In this document: positions 29,910 to 39,159 of the stretch, in pieces
Layout: each line of letters opens with the position of its first letter
Position numbering within the stretch: the stretch's first letter is position 1
DNA from: UBA917 sp964435085
GTDB lineage: Bacteria > Patescibacteriota > Patescibacteriia > Patescibacteriales > Patescibacteriaceae
NCBI GenBank assembly: GCA_964435085.1
Contig: CAYSXQ010000006.1
Span: forward strand, 1 to 51,587
Reading direction: 5' to 3'
DNA length: 51,587 nt
Position numbers and translations under genes: made by a program
Notes under the pieces: generated by a model
The model's database searches: none
Told to the model about the DNA's origin: nothing
The model's input: the letters and a program-made list of their open reading frames with translations, nothing else

Positions 29910-31331
29910 TTAAGATAGACGTGCAAATAATGGTTCGCTTTTTTTAATAGGCTTGGCCTCAAGAGTAGTAATAATCTTAGCAGCGCTAGTTGGCAAGAAA
30001 GGCAAAAGCAGCTTACCTAAGTCGTAGAGAGCCTGAGCAAGTGGTGCCAAAGACTCGTGTAGCTCCTTAGGGTCAGTGATCGTCCAAGGCTTGGTGCGGG
30101 TAATGATTTCGTCGGCAACCTTCACCTCTTCCCAGAGACGAGCCAGAGCCCCGCTAAAATCGTAGTTAGCTAAACACTTATGATAGTCTTCGAGTAAGGA
30201 GCTGTTAGCACAAGCCTGTAGTTCGATAGTGAGATTGTTTTTTTCGATGAGAGTGGTGACGCGAGCGAGTAGATTACCAAGGCCATTAGCCAGATCGGCA
30301 TTATACTTAGTTAAGAATTTATCCAAACTAAAGTCACCATCAGCTAGAGTGATAGCAGCAAGGAGATAGTAGCGAACAGCGTCAGTGCCGTACTTCTCAA
30401 CTAGCTCAATAGGACTAACCACATTGCCAAGGCTCTTAGACATCTTTTGACCATCAGAAGTGATGAAACCGTTGATAAGGACCTGCTGGGAATTAGCGAC
30501 ACCGGCCGACATGAGCATAGCCTGCCACATGGCGGTTTGCTGACGTAAATTGTCCTTACCACAGATCTGTACCCCAGGCCAAAACTTATTAAAATTTTCT
30601 AAATTAGCTGGCCAGCCAAGACAAGAGATGTAATTGACGAGTGCGTCAAACCAGACATACATCACCTGCTCGGCATCGTCAGGCACCGCCACACCCCAAG
30701 GCATCTTGGTCTTGAGACGAGAGATACTGAAGTCAGAAAGACCCATTTCCACGAATTTAATAATTTCGTTGAATTTAGTCTGCGGACGAACGAAGTTAGG
30801 ATTAGTTTTATAGAAATTTAAGAGTGGCTCCTGATACTTAGAGAAGCGGAAGAAATAATTTTCTTCATCGATAATCTCTAACTCACGATCAGGGTGATCA
30901 GGACAGCGATCATTAACCAGATCAGAATCGGTTTTTTCTAATTCACAGCCGACACAATATTTGGTCTGATAATTTTTCTTGTAAATATCACCGGAAGCCA
31001 AACAACGACGCCAAAATTCTTGAGCAGCTGCTTCATGAGCAGAATCAGTAGTGCGAATAAAGCTGTTGTAACTCAAGTTTAAAGATTCTTTGAGGATATT
31101 AAATTTGCTAGCCATTTGGTCGCAATAGTCTTGAGCGCTAATCCCCTGCTCTTTGGCTTTATTATAAATCTTCTGACCATGCTCATCGACACCGGTATTA
31201 AAGAAGACTTCATTACCTAGCTCGCGTTGATAACGAGCTAAGACGTCAGCACGAATAATTTCTAAAGCAAAACCAATATGTGGTTCAGCGTTGACATAAG
31301 GGAGAGTGGTAGTGATGTAGTAATTTTTCAT
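29910..31331 (-). CDS. metG: Methionyl-tRNA synthetase
   Basis: A class I synthetase of 473 aa. The N-terminal catalytic signature is YVNAEPHIGFALEI (HIGH-type motif in the form HIGF), and the second signature is KMSKSLGNVV. A zinc-knuckle insertion is seen as KYCVGCELEKTDSDLVNDRCPDHPD, with cysteines at both ends though one position is His. WFDALVNYISCLGWP, QICGKDNLRQQTAMWQAML and FITSDGQKMSKS follow. The C-terminal EMAP-type tRNA-binding extension of longer forms is absent; a stand-alone domain of that kind is encoded at 48444-48842. It charges initiator and elongator tRNA-Met. Confidence 0.95.
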   Translation of the reverse strand: MKNYYITTTLPYVNAEPHIGFALEIIRADVLARYQRELGNEVFFNTGVDEHGQKIYNKAKEQGISAQDYCDQMASKFNILKESLNLSYNSFIRTTDSAHEAAAQEFWRRCLASGDIYKKNYQTKYCVGCELEKTDSDLVNDRCPDHPDRELEIIDEENYFFRFSKYQEPLLNFYKTNPNFVRPQTKFNEIIKFVEMGLSDFSISRLKTKMPWGVAVPDDAEQVMYVWFDALVNYISCLGWPANLENFNKFWPGVQICGKDNLRQQTAMWQAMLMSAGVANSQQVLINGFITSDGQKMSKSLGNVVSPIELVEKYGTDAVRYYLLAAITLADGDFSLDKFLTKYNADLANGLGNLLARVTTLIEKNNLTIELQACANSSLLEDYHKCLANYDFSGALARLWEEVKVADEIITRTKPWTITDPKELHESLAPLAQALYDLGKLLLPFLPTSAAKIITTLEAKPIKKSEPLFARLS

Positions 31332-31348
31332 ATAGTGAATTCAGAATA

Positions 31349-33031
31349 CTAATTAAGGTTTTCCCGCCTTTCGTTTAAATACTTACCCCATTCTTCAGCG
31401 ACAGTAACAAAGATCTTAAAGGGAGCTTCGATGACGAAGTCGAAAAAGAAGATAAAGATGTTAATGCTGGAGAATTTGCCAGAGAGCCATTTACCAGTAG
31501 AGATAATAGGGATGTAGAGGAAGCTCCAGAGGAAGGAGAAGATTGTTTCCTTGCTTTCAACGACAACCAGGGAGCGGGCATTACGCTTAATACGAATGGC
31601 GAAGAAGCTAGCAAAGGCCAGGAAGAAGACAAAGATAAGCATACTAACATGACTGAAGTTTAACTGCTCTAAAATCCAAAGAATTGAACCAAAGGAGAGA
31701 ATAAAGGTAGCAGCATAAATTAGACCAAAGAAAAAACCAAGTACGCCACCTCGCTTGGACGGCTTCTTGAGCGTAATAGGGCTTTTGCGAGCCTTTTCAA
31801 GGAATAAAATTTCTTCGATACCAGCAAGAATCTTGGCGGTATTGTCATCACCAGGTAGCTTGGTTAAAGCAACGGCCAAGAAGAGCATGACAGCTGGGGT
31901 ACAGATATTGATTAATAGAGCTAGCGTACTTGGCTCTTCACCGAAAAATTTAATAGCTGGAATTTCTAAAGCCAAGACAAAGACTGATTTGGTTAGGAAG
32001 ATATAAACAATACTGCGAGAGACGCTGCCCCAAAGCCGAGACTTAGCTTGTTTATAGCGTTTAGCACAAGCCTCACGAGCCTGAGTAGCAAAATACTTGC
32101 CGTCACGATGCATAGCCTCGTAAACCTGCTTAGGGTTTTTTGATAAGACATCTTGGAGAATCTGGAAATAGACAGTGTACTTGTAGACAATTTTATTGAG
32201 TTGGTTTTTGAGAGGATGGGCCAGCTGATAACTAATAGCATTACGAATTGACTCAAGATCAAGGGCGATTTTATCAATGACACTATCATCAGCGTTTTTC
32301 CAAGCTGGGCAATAATACTGCCACAAGACAAAACCTAGAATATCATCTTCGTTAAGCTTGAGGTAGTTGCGATAAATAGAAAGGTAGATTTGTACGCCAA
32401 GATCATCTTGATAAGGCAGGTCTTTAGGCAGTTCAATCACCTTAGATAAGACCTCGTAAAAACTAGTTACCAAAGCCTCCTTAGCAGCGCTGTGACTAAG
32501 ATTATCCTCAATTTCACTGGCAGCGATATTAATAATCCAAGCAGTGAATTGCTGCTTACGTTCCTGATCTTTAGTGCCACGATTTTGTGACCAGTAGTAA
32601 AAAGTAGCTTGGCGGAGCTTAAAATATTTATTGAGGATGCCGGCAACTTCACTAATTTTAGCTTCAGGCAGGCTGTTGTTAGCTAAGTAACCCGCTCTAA
32701 TTAATTCAGTTAGCAGGACGCTCGCTATACGATCTGGCTCTAGATTAGTGCCGCGACCGACACCTTCGATGACAATGAGACGCTTGAGAATACGAGCAAT
32801 AGCACCGCGACGCAGGACAAATTCTTCACGATAGTCAACTGAATTACGAATCTTCTCGTAATAAAAAGACATCTTGGACATGAGGTCCGAGACACGAATT
32901 TTAGCCCCGTCATCAGCATCGCCATGTTCGGAAAAGCTCAGATTCATAGCCTGAAAAATCTTCTTGCCTTCGTGAGACAAAGTTAGGCTAGAGCTATTTG
33001 ATTGGACTTTAGTGAAAGCTGGACTAGGCAT
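31349..33031 (-). CDS. Large polytopic membrane protein of unknown function (560 aa)
   Basis: The first 330 residues are a soluble, helical domain (RVSDLMSKMSFYYEKIRNSVDYREEF, LKRLIVIEGVGRGTNLEPDRIASVL, and a long stretch rich in Asp/Glu and Lys). The C-terminal 230 residues carry about five or six membrane segments (IVYIFLTKSVFVLALEIPAI, LALLINICTPAVMLFLAVAL, GVLGFFFGLIYAATFILSFG, HVSMLIFVFFLAFASFFAI, SINIFIFFFDFVIEAPFK). No recognised family. It lies 17 bases upstream of metG on the same strand. The long soluble head suggests a cytosolic partner-binding role, but no function can be given. Confidence 0.7.
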   Translation of the reverse strand: MPSPAFTKVQSNSSSLTLSHEGKKIFQAMNLSFSEHGDADDGAKIRVSDLMSKMSFYYEKIRNSVDYREEFVLRRGAIARILKRLIVIEGVGRGTNLEPDRIASVLLTELIRAGYLANNSLPEAKISEVAGILNKYFKLRQATFYYWSQNRGTKDQERKQQFTAWIINIAASEIEDNLSHSAAKEALVTSFYEVLSKVIELPKDLPYQDDLGVQIYLSIYRNYLKLNEDDILGFVLWQYYCPAWKNADDSVIDKIALDLESIRNAISYQLAHPLKNQLNKIVYKYTVYFQILQDVLSKNPKQVYEAMHRDGKYFATQAREACAKRYKQAKSRLWGSVSRSIVYIFLTKSVFVLALEIPAIKFFGEEPSTLALLINICTPAVMLFLAVALTKLPGDDNTAKILAGIEEILFLEKARKSPITLKKPSKRGGVLGFFFGLIYAATFILSFGSILWILEQLNFSHVSMLIFVFFLAFASFFAIRIKRNARSLVVVESKETIFSFLWSFLYIPIISTGKWLSGKFSSINIFIFFFDFVIEAPFKIFVTVAEEWGKYLNERRENLN

Positions 33032-33040
33032 AGAAAACTA

Positions 33041-33128
33041 ATTTCAAATGATAAATTTCATACCGCAAGGGTACTCGGAATTTCAAAACAATTTTTAATT
33101 TTTGAATTTTATAATTTTTAAATAAATC
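33041..33128. repeat. AT-rich period-7 arrays
   Basis: Units AATTTCA, AATGATA, AATTTCA at 33041-33061 and AATTTCA, AAACAAT, TTTTAAT, TTTTGAA, TTTTATA, ATTTTTA at 33080-33121, interrupted by a short GC-rich insert. The rest of this 282-base intergenic stretch holds a GTCATTC...AGAATC dispersed repeat (33155-33193) and no gene. Confidence 0.6.
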
Positions 33129-33313
33129 CTAAATTGCAAATCCTAAAAACCTCTGTCATTCTGGAGTGAAGCGTAGCGAAATGATAGAATCTTATGCCAC
33201 AAGCTCTTTCTGGATTATACGACAACTGATGTTTATTAGTAAATCTATGGCAATAATAACACTAATATACCAGTCTGGTCAATATTGATTTGGTGTTTTT
33301 TTGCTAATTTCAG

Positions 33314-34425
33314 CTATTTTAGTTGCCAATTACCTTGCTCATTAATAAGCTCTCCAGCACAAGCAAAGCCGGCAGCCTTACTGTGACCGCCGCCGCCCAT
33401 AANNNNNNNNNNNNNNNNNNNNNNNNNNNNNNNNNNNNNNNNNNNNNNNNNNNNNNNNNNNNNNNNNNNNNNNNNNNNNNNNNNNNNNNNNNNNNNNNNN
33501 NNAGCTCTCCAGCACAAGCAAAGCCGGCAGCCTTACTGTGACCGCCGCCGCCCATAATTCTAGCTAGTGCCCCGACATTAATGCTGTCACTGGCTGTACG
33601 CCAAGAGCCTTTGATTAGTCCGGGCCGTGCCTCTTTGAGCAATAACAAGGCTTTAACATTGCCAAGGCAGACCAGCCAGCCAGCCAATTCGTCAGTAATA
33701 GCTTCAGTGACTTGATACTTGGCGAAGTCCTCGTAAGTCAGAACTGTATAAGCAAAACCGTACTCCTCATTAATCTTAAGACGAGAGAGGGCAAGTCCCC
33801 AGAGCTTGAGGCCAGCTAGACTTTGACCATGAAAAACTTGCTTAATAATAGCTGGTAGCCGAGCACCTCGCCACAACATCTGAGCAGCGATAGTAATAGT
33901 AGAACTACTAGTAGCAGGATAGATAAAGCCGCCAGTGTCAGAAGCAAGGCCTAACAAGATGCCGCGAGCCATCTCCTGAGAGATTTTTAGATGATTGCTT
34001 TGACAGAAATTATAAATTAATTCAGTGGTAGCACTAGCATTAAAACGATATTCCAAATCAGATAGAGACTCAACTTTAGGATGATGATCTATTTCAATAA
34101 AAAACTGACCGGACTTGCGCGCTAAAATAAAAGGAGCAAGACCAGTGCGATCAAGACTGCCACAATCAAGGCTAATAATCAGATCGAAGCTAACAAAAAG
34201 CTGATCATCCATTTCACTAATAGCCTGAGCTAAGTGAGGCAGATAATGATAACTCGGGTCGAGAGGTGTGCGGCAATAGGCTTGATAGTTTTTATTAAGA
34301 CTTTTTAATATGCAACTAAAGACTGAGAGCGAGGACAAAGCATCACCATCAGGATTATAGTGAGTGATGATCAAAATTTTCTGAGCTGCGATTATTTTTT
34401 GATAGATTTGCTGTTCAATAGGCAT
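33314..34425 (-). CDS. nrnA: DHH-family phosphoesterase (NrnA-like), split by an artefactual N gap
   Basis: Motifs of the DHH/DHHA1 superfamily are clear: ITHYNPDGDALSS (residues 20-32), LDCGSLDRTG, IDHHPK and the C-terminal IMGGGGHSKAAGFAC. NrnA-type enzymes degrade nanoRNA and convert pAp to AMP. The gene is interrupted by 100 N (33403-33502), and the 55 bases on each side of the N are identical (33348-33402 and 33503-33557). Removing the N and one copy leaves 957 bases, exactly 319 codons, giving a 318-aa protein ending ACAGELINEQGNWQLK, the usual family size. So the gap is most probably an unmerged contig overlap. It follows rbfA and infB, a conserved neighbourhood. Confidence 0.88.
33348..33402. 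repeat. 55-bp duplicate at the left edge of gap 1
   Basis: Identical to 33503-33557. The exact 55-base length and the restored reading frame point to an assembly overlap rather than a biological repeat. Confidence 0.92.
33403..33502. other. Assembly gap 1 (100 N)
   Basis: Exactly 100 N, a placeholder of fixed length. Probably no bases are missing; see the flanking 55-bp duplication. Confidence 0.95.
33503..33557. repeat. 55-bp duplicate at the right edge of gap 1
   Basis: Second copy of 33348-33402, encoding the MGGGGHSKAAGFACAGE region of the phosphoesterase. Confidence 0.92.
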
Positions 34426-34457
34426 AGCGGTGAGCTAAATTTAGAAAGCCGGTAAAC

Positions 34458-34476
34458 AAAAACCCCTAGCGGGGTT
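34458..34476 (-). terminator. Terminator overlapping the end of rbfA
   Basis: On the minus strand AACCCC...GGGGTT is followed by a T tract. The last codons and the TAG stop of rbfA (34466-34468) are part of the stem-loop. Confidence 0.75.
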
Positions 34477-34804
34477 CTTGACTAATTTGATTGAAAAGTT
34501 CTTCGAGGCTATCGGCGCGCCGTGGACGATTGTCTATACGCCAGACCAGGCGCGGAGTAAATTTCATCTTGAGTTGCTTAGTAATTTGTTTGCGAAGATT
34601 AGGACTAGCGGCTCGGAGTGCGGCCAATGCCTGACCATAAAATTTATCTGGCAAAACTGAAATCAAAACCTTAGCACTCTTGAGATCAGGACTAGTTTCA
34701 ACTTCAACAATAGTAATCATGGCACCCATGAGCTGAACTTGCTGATTAACAGTAGCAGCCAGTAGTGAGCGAATCAATTCATTAACCCTATCCATTCGAT
34801 CCAT
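34466..34804 (-). CDS. rbfA: Ribosome-binding factor A
   Basis: A 112-aa KH-fold protein needed for 16S rRNA 5'-end maturation and 30S assembly in the cold. DRVNELIRSLLAATVNQQVQ, TIVEVETSPDLKSAKVLISVL and LRKQITKQLKMKFTPRLVWRIDN are the usual blocks in normal order. It begins five bases after infB, the standard arrangement, and precedes the NrnA-like gene. The stop codon is embedded in a terminator hairpin. Confidence 0.93.
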   Translation of the reverse strand: MDRMDRVNELIRSLLAATVNQQVQLMGAMITIVEVETSPDLKSAKVLISVLPDKFYGQALAALRAASPNLRKQITKQLKMKFTPRLVWRIDNRPRRADSLEELFNQISQEPR

Positions 34805-34809
34805 AATGA

Positions 34810-36780
34810 TTACTTAACCTTACGGAAGATTTTTTCTTCCTGATAGACATGAAGAATATCATCAACTTCAATGACAGGCTTACCAACATAACTAATACCA
34901 CACTCGATACCTTCTTCAATCTGGTCAGTTTCTTCTTTGCCGACCTTGAGAACACTGAGCTGACCAGTAGCAAGTAGCTCATGGCCACGGAAAACTTCAA
35001 TCAAAGAATCGCGCTTCACTAAGCCGCTAATAACCTTACCACCAACAATCATACCCTTCTTCTCACTGCGGAAGATAGCAGCAACTTTTAGCTTACCTAG
35101 ATCAACTCGTCTAATTTCTGGCTTGACCATTTCCTGGATCTGAGCCTTGAGATCATTTAATAAATCGTAAATAATTTTATAGGATTTCAGTGGCACAGAT
35201 GAACTACGAGCCTGCTCTTCAGCAAGCGGCGCAGCCTTAACGTTAAAGCCAATAATTTGTGCCTTACTGGAAACAGCCCGACTAATATCGCTTTCACTGA
35301 TGTGACCAAGGCCTTTGAAAATAATCTTAACCTTCACACCTTGAGTTTCCATTTTAGAAATAGAGCTTTCGATAGCTTCGCCACTACCCAAAGTATCACT
35401 TTTGATGACAAGGTTAATGCGTGGGCCGTCGTCATTATCTGCCTCAGCAATAACCACATTGTCAGTGACAGCTGGACGGAAATTTTTCAACTTAGCCTTT
35501 TGACCGCTAGCCACCTCGATGATATCACCAACAGCTGGAGCAACCTTAAAACCAATAATCTTAGCTGGCATAGCTGGTGCCACTGCTACTAAATTTTGAC
35601 CCAAGTGATTTTTCATCGCGCGTACTCGACCGTAGTCAAAACCGTTGCAAGACAAATTGTCACCGACACGCAAAGTACCATTTTGCACCAAGATAGTAGC
35701 AACTAAACCTTCACCTTGATCAACCCGAGATTCAACGACGGTGCCGATGCCGGCTGCCGTTGGATTAGCCTTAAGACTATCTTCGTTAATATCAGCTACC
35801 AAGAGCAAGGTATCAAGCAATTCGATAATGCCTTTGTTTTCTTTGGCCGAAACCGGAGAACAAATAGTTTTACCGCCCCAGTCCTCAGGAACTAAGAGTA
35901 ATTGATTAGATAATTCACGCTTAACTTTGTCGAGATCAGCGTCAGGCTTATCGATTTTGTTAATAGCAACAATAAAAGGAATCTTAGCTGCTTCAATGAT
36001 GCGATAGGCTTCGATAGTTTGTGGCTTCACGCCGTCATCAGCAGCCACGACCAAGATGGCAATGTCAGCAACTTTGGCACCACGATTACGCATAGCAGTA
36101 AAGGCTTCGTGACCAGGAGTGTCAATGAAAGTAATCAAACGACCGCGACGCTCAACTTGATAAGCACCGATATGCTGAGTGATACCACCAGCTTCGCCGC
36201 CCATGACATTGGTATTACGAATAGCGTCGAGGATCTTAGTCTTACCGTGGTCAACGTGACCCATAACAACAACAACTGGCGGACGAACAACTAAACTAGC
36301 TTTGTCTTCACTGTCTAGAACTTGTTGGATTTTTTCTGATTGATCGACATGCTTATCAGCTTCTTCGTTTTCATTAAGAACAACATCAATGCCTAAATCA
36401 GCACCAATAACGACAGCAGTTTCGTGGTCAATTTTTTCATTAAGCGAGGTGAAGATACCGTTTTTCATCAATTCTGCCAAAATACGGTTGACTGGCACGC
36501 CAGTCAAAGTAGCAAAATCACGAACAGTAACCAAACGATCAACTTTAATGGTTTTGGAAATTTCGCGAGCAGCTGTAGCACTAGCCTCCTGACGACGAGC
36601 TTCTTCGGCCTGTCTCTCCAGTCGGCGCATAAAAGCAGGCCACTGCTGCAAAATCTTACGAGCAGTCTGGTTGTCTACCTTAATAGCCTTAAAACCAATA
36701 TCAAAACCGAGAGCTGGTAATTTCTCTCGTAAATAATTAGGGCTAACTTTTAATAGACGGGCTAGTTCGGTGACATTCAT
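34810..36780 (-). CDS. infB: Translation initiation factor IF-2
   Basis: A 656-aa GTPase that brings initiator tRNA to the 30S subunit. N-terminal helix-turn modules occur at about 1-50 (VTELARLLKVSPNYLREKL) and 82-130 (VTVRDFATLTGVPVNRIL). The G domain has GHVDHGKT at 174-181, TFIDTPGHEAFTAMR, AINKIDKPDAD and SAKENKG. Domains II to IV follow with GTVVESRVDQGEGLVATILVQNG and, near the end, EIRRVDLGKLKVAAIFRSEKKG, the fMet-tRNA region. The charged N-terminal linker is shorter than in enterobacteria, common in small genomes. It heads an infB-rbfA-nrnA group. Confidence 0.96.
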   Translation of the reverse strand: MNVTELARLLKVSPNYLREKLPALGFDIGFKAIKVDNQTARKILQQWPAFMRRLERQAEEARRQEASATAAREISKTIKVDRLVTVRDFATLTGVPVNRILAELMKNGIFTSLNEKIDHETAVVIGADLGIDVVLNENEEADKHVDQSEKIQQVLDSEDKASLVVRPPVVVVMGHVDHGKTKILDAIRNTNVMGGEAGGITQHIGAYQVERRGRLITFIDTPGHEAFTAMRNRGAKVADIAILVVAADDGVKPQTIEAYRIIEAAKIPFIVAINKIDKPDADLDKVKRELSNQLLLVPEDWGGKTICSPVSAKENKGIIELLDTLLLVADINEDSLKANPTAAGIGTVVESRVDQGEGLVATILVQNGTLRVGDNLSCNGFDYGRVRAMKNHLGQNLVAVAPAMPAKIIGFKVAPAVGDIIEVASGQKAKLKNFRPAVTDNVVIAEADNDDGPRINLVIKSDTLGSGEAIESSISKMETQGVKVKIIFKGLGHISESDISRAVSSKAQIIGFNVKAAPLAEEQARSSSVPLKSYKIIYDLLNDLKAQIQEMVKPEIRRVDLGKLKVAAIFRSEKKGMIVGGKVISGLVKRDSLIEVFRGHELLATGQLSVLKVGKEETDQIEEGIECGISYVGKPVIEVDDILHVYQEEKIFRKVK

Positions 36781-36878
36781 AGACTAAGATTAAACAAAAA
36801 GACAACAACAAGAATAAAGCTTATTATTGTGAGTAATAATTTCCTTAATATTAAAACAAAAATACCAAAAAGTCAATC

Positions 36879-37949
36879 CTAATTGATTAGCATAGCATCG
36901 CCATAGCTATAGAAACGATAAGCTTGCCCAATAGCCTCTTGGTAAGCCTGTTTAATGTTATCCTGGCCAGCCAAGGCACTAACCAACATCAATAGCGTTG
37001 ATTTGGGTAAATGAAAATTGGTAATAAGCCCGTCAACTACTTTGAACTGGTAAGGAGGGTAGATGAAGATATCCACCCAAGCAGAAAAGTTTTTGTTTTT
37101 TAACTCTCGGCTCTTGAGATAATCACCCAGATCAAGATGACTGAAGGTGTATTCTAAAGCACGAGCGCTGGTAGTACCAACAGCAATAACTCGCCTGCCT
37201 GCCCGCTTAGCTTTAATAATTTTTTCAATTAGTTCGGAGTCTATCTCTGCCCATTCGCTATGAATTTTATGATCTTCAACATTATCAACTTTGACTGGTA
37301 GGAAGGTGCCTAGTCCGACATGCAGAGTTAAGTATTCCACCATGACACCAGCATCTTTTATCTTCGCTATCAGTTCGGGCGTGAAATGTAAACCGGCAGT
37401 AGGAGCAGCAACACTACCCTGTTTATCCTCAGCGGCATAAACGGTTTGATAATTGTTTTTGTCAGCATGATAAGCAGCTTTGTCTTGTCGTGCCTTGACG
37501 ATATAGGGAGGCAAAGGGATCTGACCGATTCGATCTAATTCGTCCATCAAATCTTTGGCAGACAGATTGAAGCTAATTAGCCAAAGTCCGCCTGAATAAG
37601 ATTCAATGACTGTGGCTGTCAGTTTTTTTGACAAAATAATCTCTGAGCCCAATTGCACGCGACCTTTAATTAATACTTCCCACTCGCTACCAATATTTTT
37701 ACTAAGAAAAATTTCTACTGCACCGCCTGTAGTTTTCTTGCCAGTAAGTCGCGCTGGAATAACCTTAGAATTATTAGCAATTAACAGATCGCCGGGACGC
37801 AAATAATCTAATAAATCAAAAAAATGTTTGTGCTCGAGAGCACCGGTCTCTTTGTTTAAAACCAGAAGACGAGCAGCATCGCGCTTAACCGTCGGCTCAG
37901 TAGCAATTAATTCAGGTGGCAGATTGTAATCAAATTCTGATAGCTGCAT
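36879..37949 (-). CDS. queA: S-adenosylmethionine:tRNA ribosyltransferase-isomerase
   Basis: A 356-aa enzyme that transfers and isomerises the ribose of SAM onto 7-aminomethyl-deazaguanine in tRNA, giving epoxyqueuosine. Signatures present: FDYNLPPELIATEPTVKRDAARLLVL at the start, LLIANNSKVIPARL, GSVAAPTAGLHFTPEL, LHVGLGTFLPVKV, RRVIAVGTTSARALEY and TNFHLPKSTLLMLVSALAG. Length is normal. It lies next to ruvB, a frequent bacterial neighbour (queA-ruvB), separated by a paired palindrome element. Confidence 0.95.
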   Translation of the reverse strand: MQLSEFDYNLPPELIATEPTVKRDAARLLVLNKETGALEHKHFFDLLDYLRPGDLLIANNSKVIPARLTGKKTTGGAVEIFLSKNIGSEWEVLIKGRVQLGSEIILSKKLTATVIESYSGGLWLISFNLSAKDLMDELDRIGQIPLPPYIVKARQDKAAYHADKNNYQTVYAAEDKQGSVAAPTAGLHFTPELIAKIKDAGVMVEYLTLHVGLGTFLPVKVDNVEDHKIHSEWAEIDSELIEKIIKAKRAGRRVIAVGTTSARALEYTFSHLDLGDYLKSRELKNKNFSAWVDIFIYPPYQFKVVDGLITNFHLPKSTLLMLVSALAGQDNIKQAYQEAIGQAYRFYSYGDAMLIN

Positions 37950-37960
37950 ATAGATTATAT

Positions 37961-38093
37961 TCCCCTCTTCTAGAGTGGTGCCCGCTAGGGCGGGGTATGT
38001 CGGCGTAATCGCAATTGGTTTTTAATAGACCTTTGGTCGAAGTAGAAAACATACCCTGGCCTCCGGCCACCCCTCTCAAGAGGGGAATATTTT
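37961..38093. repeat. Paired palindrome element between ruvB and queA (REP/BIME-like)
   Basis: Two inverted modules: CCCCTCTTCTAGAGTGGTG with GCCCGCTAGGGC and GGGGTATGT, then ACATACCC with GGCCTCCGGCC and CCCCTCTCAAGAGGGG. The last palindrome overlaps the end of ruvB and supplies its TGA stop. Confidence 0.8.
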
Positions 38094-39059
38094 AGTTCTC
38101 CCTAAATGCTCATAGGCAGCTGGCGTAGCGATACGACCACGTGGCGAACGATCTATTAAGCCAAGTCGCAAAAGAAAAGGCTCATAGACTTCTTCGATTG
38201 TAGCAACATCTTCGCCGGTAGCGGCAGCGATGGTCGAGAGACCAACTGGGCCACCATTAAATTTATCAATAATTATTTCTAAGATTTGGCGATCAACAGC
38301 GTCTAGTCCGATCTGATCAATTTCTAATAAATCCAGAGCTCGGCGACAATTGACTAGGTCCATAGTGCCTTCGTGCCTAACTTGGCAGTAGTCACGCACG
38401 CGCCTAAGTAAACGATTAGCAATACGTGGCGTGCGCCTAGCGCGCATAGCAATCTCACCAGCAGGCTCAGTCTCTAACTCAATCTGTAAGATACGGGCAC
38501 TGCGATTAATGATACTCTGCAATTCATCATTTTCATAAAAATCCAAATGATAGACCATGCCGAAGCGATCACGCAGCGGCGAAGACAAGAGACTAACTCT
38601 AGTGGTCGCGCCAATGATAGTGAACTTAGCCAGATTAAGGCGTAAAGTTTTGGCCGAAGGGCCCTTGCCAATAATCAGATCAAGCACATAATCCTCCATG
38701 GCAGGATAAAGGATTTCCTCCACAGTCTTATTCAAACGATGGATTTCGTCAATAAAGAGAATGTCGCCATCAGCAAGATTAGTCAAAATTGCGGCAAGAT
38801 CGCCGGCCTTTTCGATAGCCGGACCACTAGTAACCCGCATACGACCAGACATTTCATTGGCAATAATGTGAGCCAGCGTAGTCTTACCGAGACCAGGAGA
38901 ACCGTAGAGCAAAATGTGCTCAAGAGTCTCGCCTCTGCCCTTAGCAGCTTCAATCAAGATGCTAAGATTGTCTTTAACTTTAGTCTGGCCAACATACTCG
39001 GCTAGAGCCTTGGGACGCAAGGTTAAATCCAGCAGATTATCGCCGTCGATGGTCTCGGG
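38076..39059 (-). CDS. ruvB: Holliday junction helicase subunit RuvB (start lost in gap)
   Basis: RuvB is the hexameric AAA+ motor that drives branch migration with RuvA. Walker A is GSPGLGKTT, Walker B is ILFIDEIHR, sensor 1 is TIIGATTR and the arginine finger region is SPLRDRFG. The C-terminal winged helix is intact (NGGPVGLSTIAAATGEDVATIEEVYEPFLLRLGLI). About 327 residues are visible; roughly the first ten residues lie in the N gap. The last residues KIFPS and the TGA stop are encoded inside a palindrome repeat, the only TGA stop in the window. The frame appears joined to an upstream membrane protein across the gap, which is an artefact. Confidence 0.94.
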   Translation of the reverse strand, partial: PETIDGDNLLDLTLRPKALAEYVGQTKVKDNLSILIEAAKGRGETLEHILLYGSPGLGKTTLAHIIANEMSGRMRVTSGPAIEKAGDLAAILTNLADGDILFIDEIHRLNKTVEEILYPAMEDYVLDLIIGKGPSAKTLRLNLAKFTIIGATTRVSLLSSPLRDRFGMVYHLDFYENDELQSIINRSARILQIELETEPAGEIAMRARRTPRIANRLLRRVRDYCQVRHEGTMDLVNCRRALDLLEIDQIGLDAVDRQILEIIIDKFNGGPVGLSTIAAATGEDVATIEEVYEPFLLRLGLIDRSPRGRIATPAAYEHLGRTKIFPS

Positions 39060-39159
39060 NNNNNNNNNNNNNNNNNNNNNNNNNNNNNNNNNNNNNNNNN
39101 NNNNNNNNNNNNNNNNNNNNNNNNNNNNNNNNNNNNNNNNNNNNNNNNNNNNNNNNNNN
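39060..39159. other. Assembly gap 2 (100 N)
   Basis: Exactly 100 N. Unlike gap 1, the flanks are not duplicated, so real sequence of unknown length is missing, including the start of ruvB and the end of the YdjM-like gene. Confidence 0.95.

Noticed and set aside
33319..33402. C-terminal tail of the DHH protein read through the N gap in the first frame
   Set aside because: The frame after the gap is arbitrary because the gap is a fixed 100 N; the other frame ends with a natural family C-terminus and closes to exactly 319 codons.
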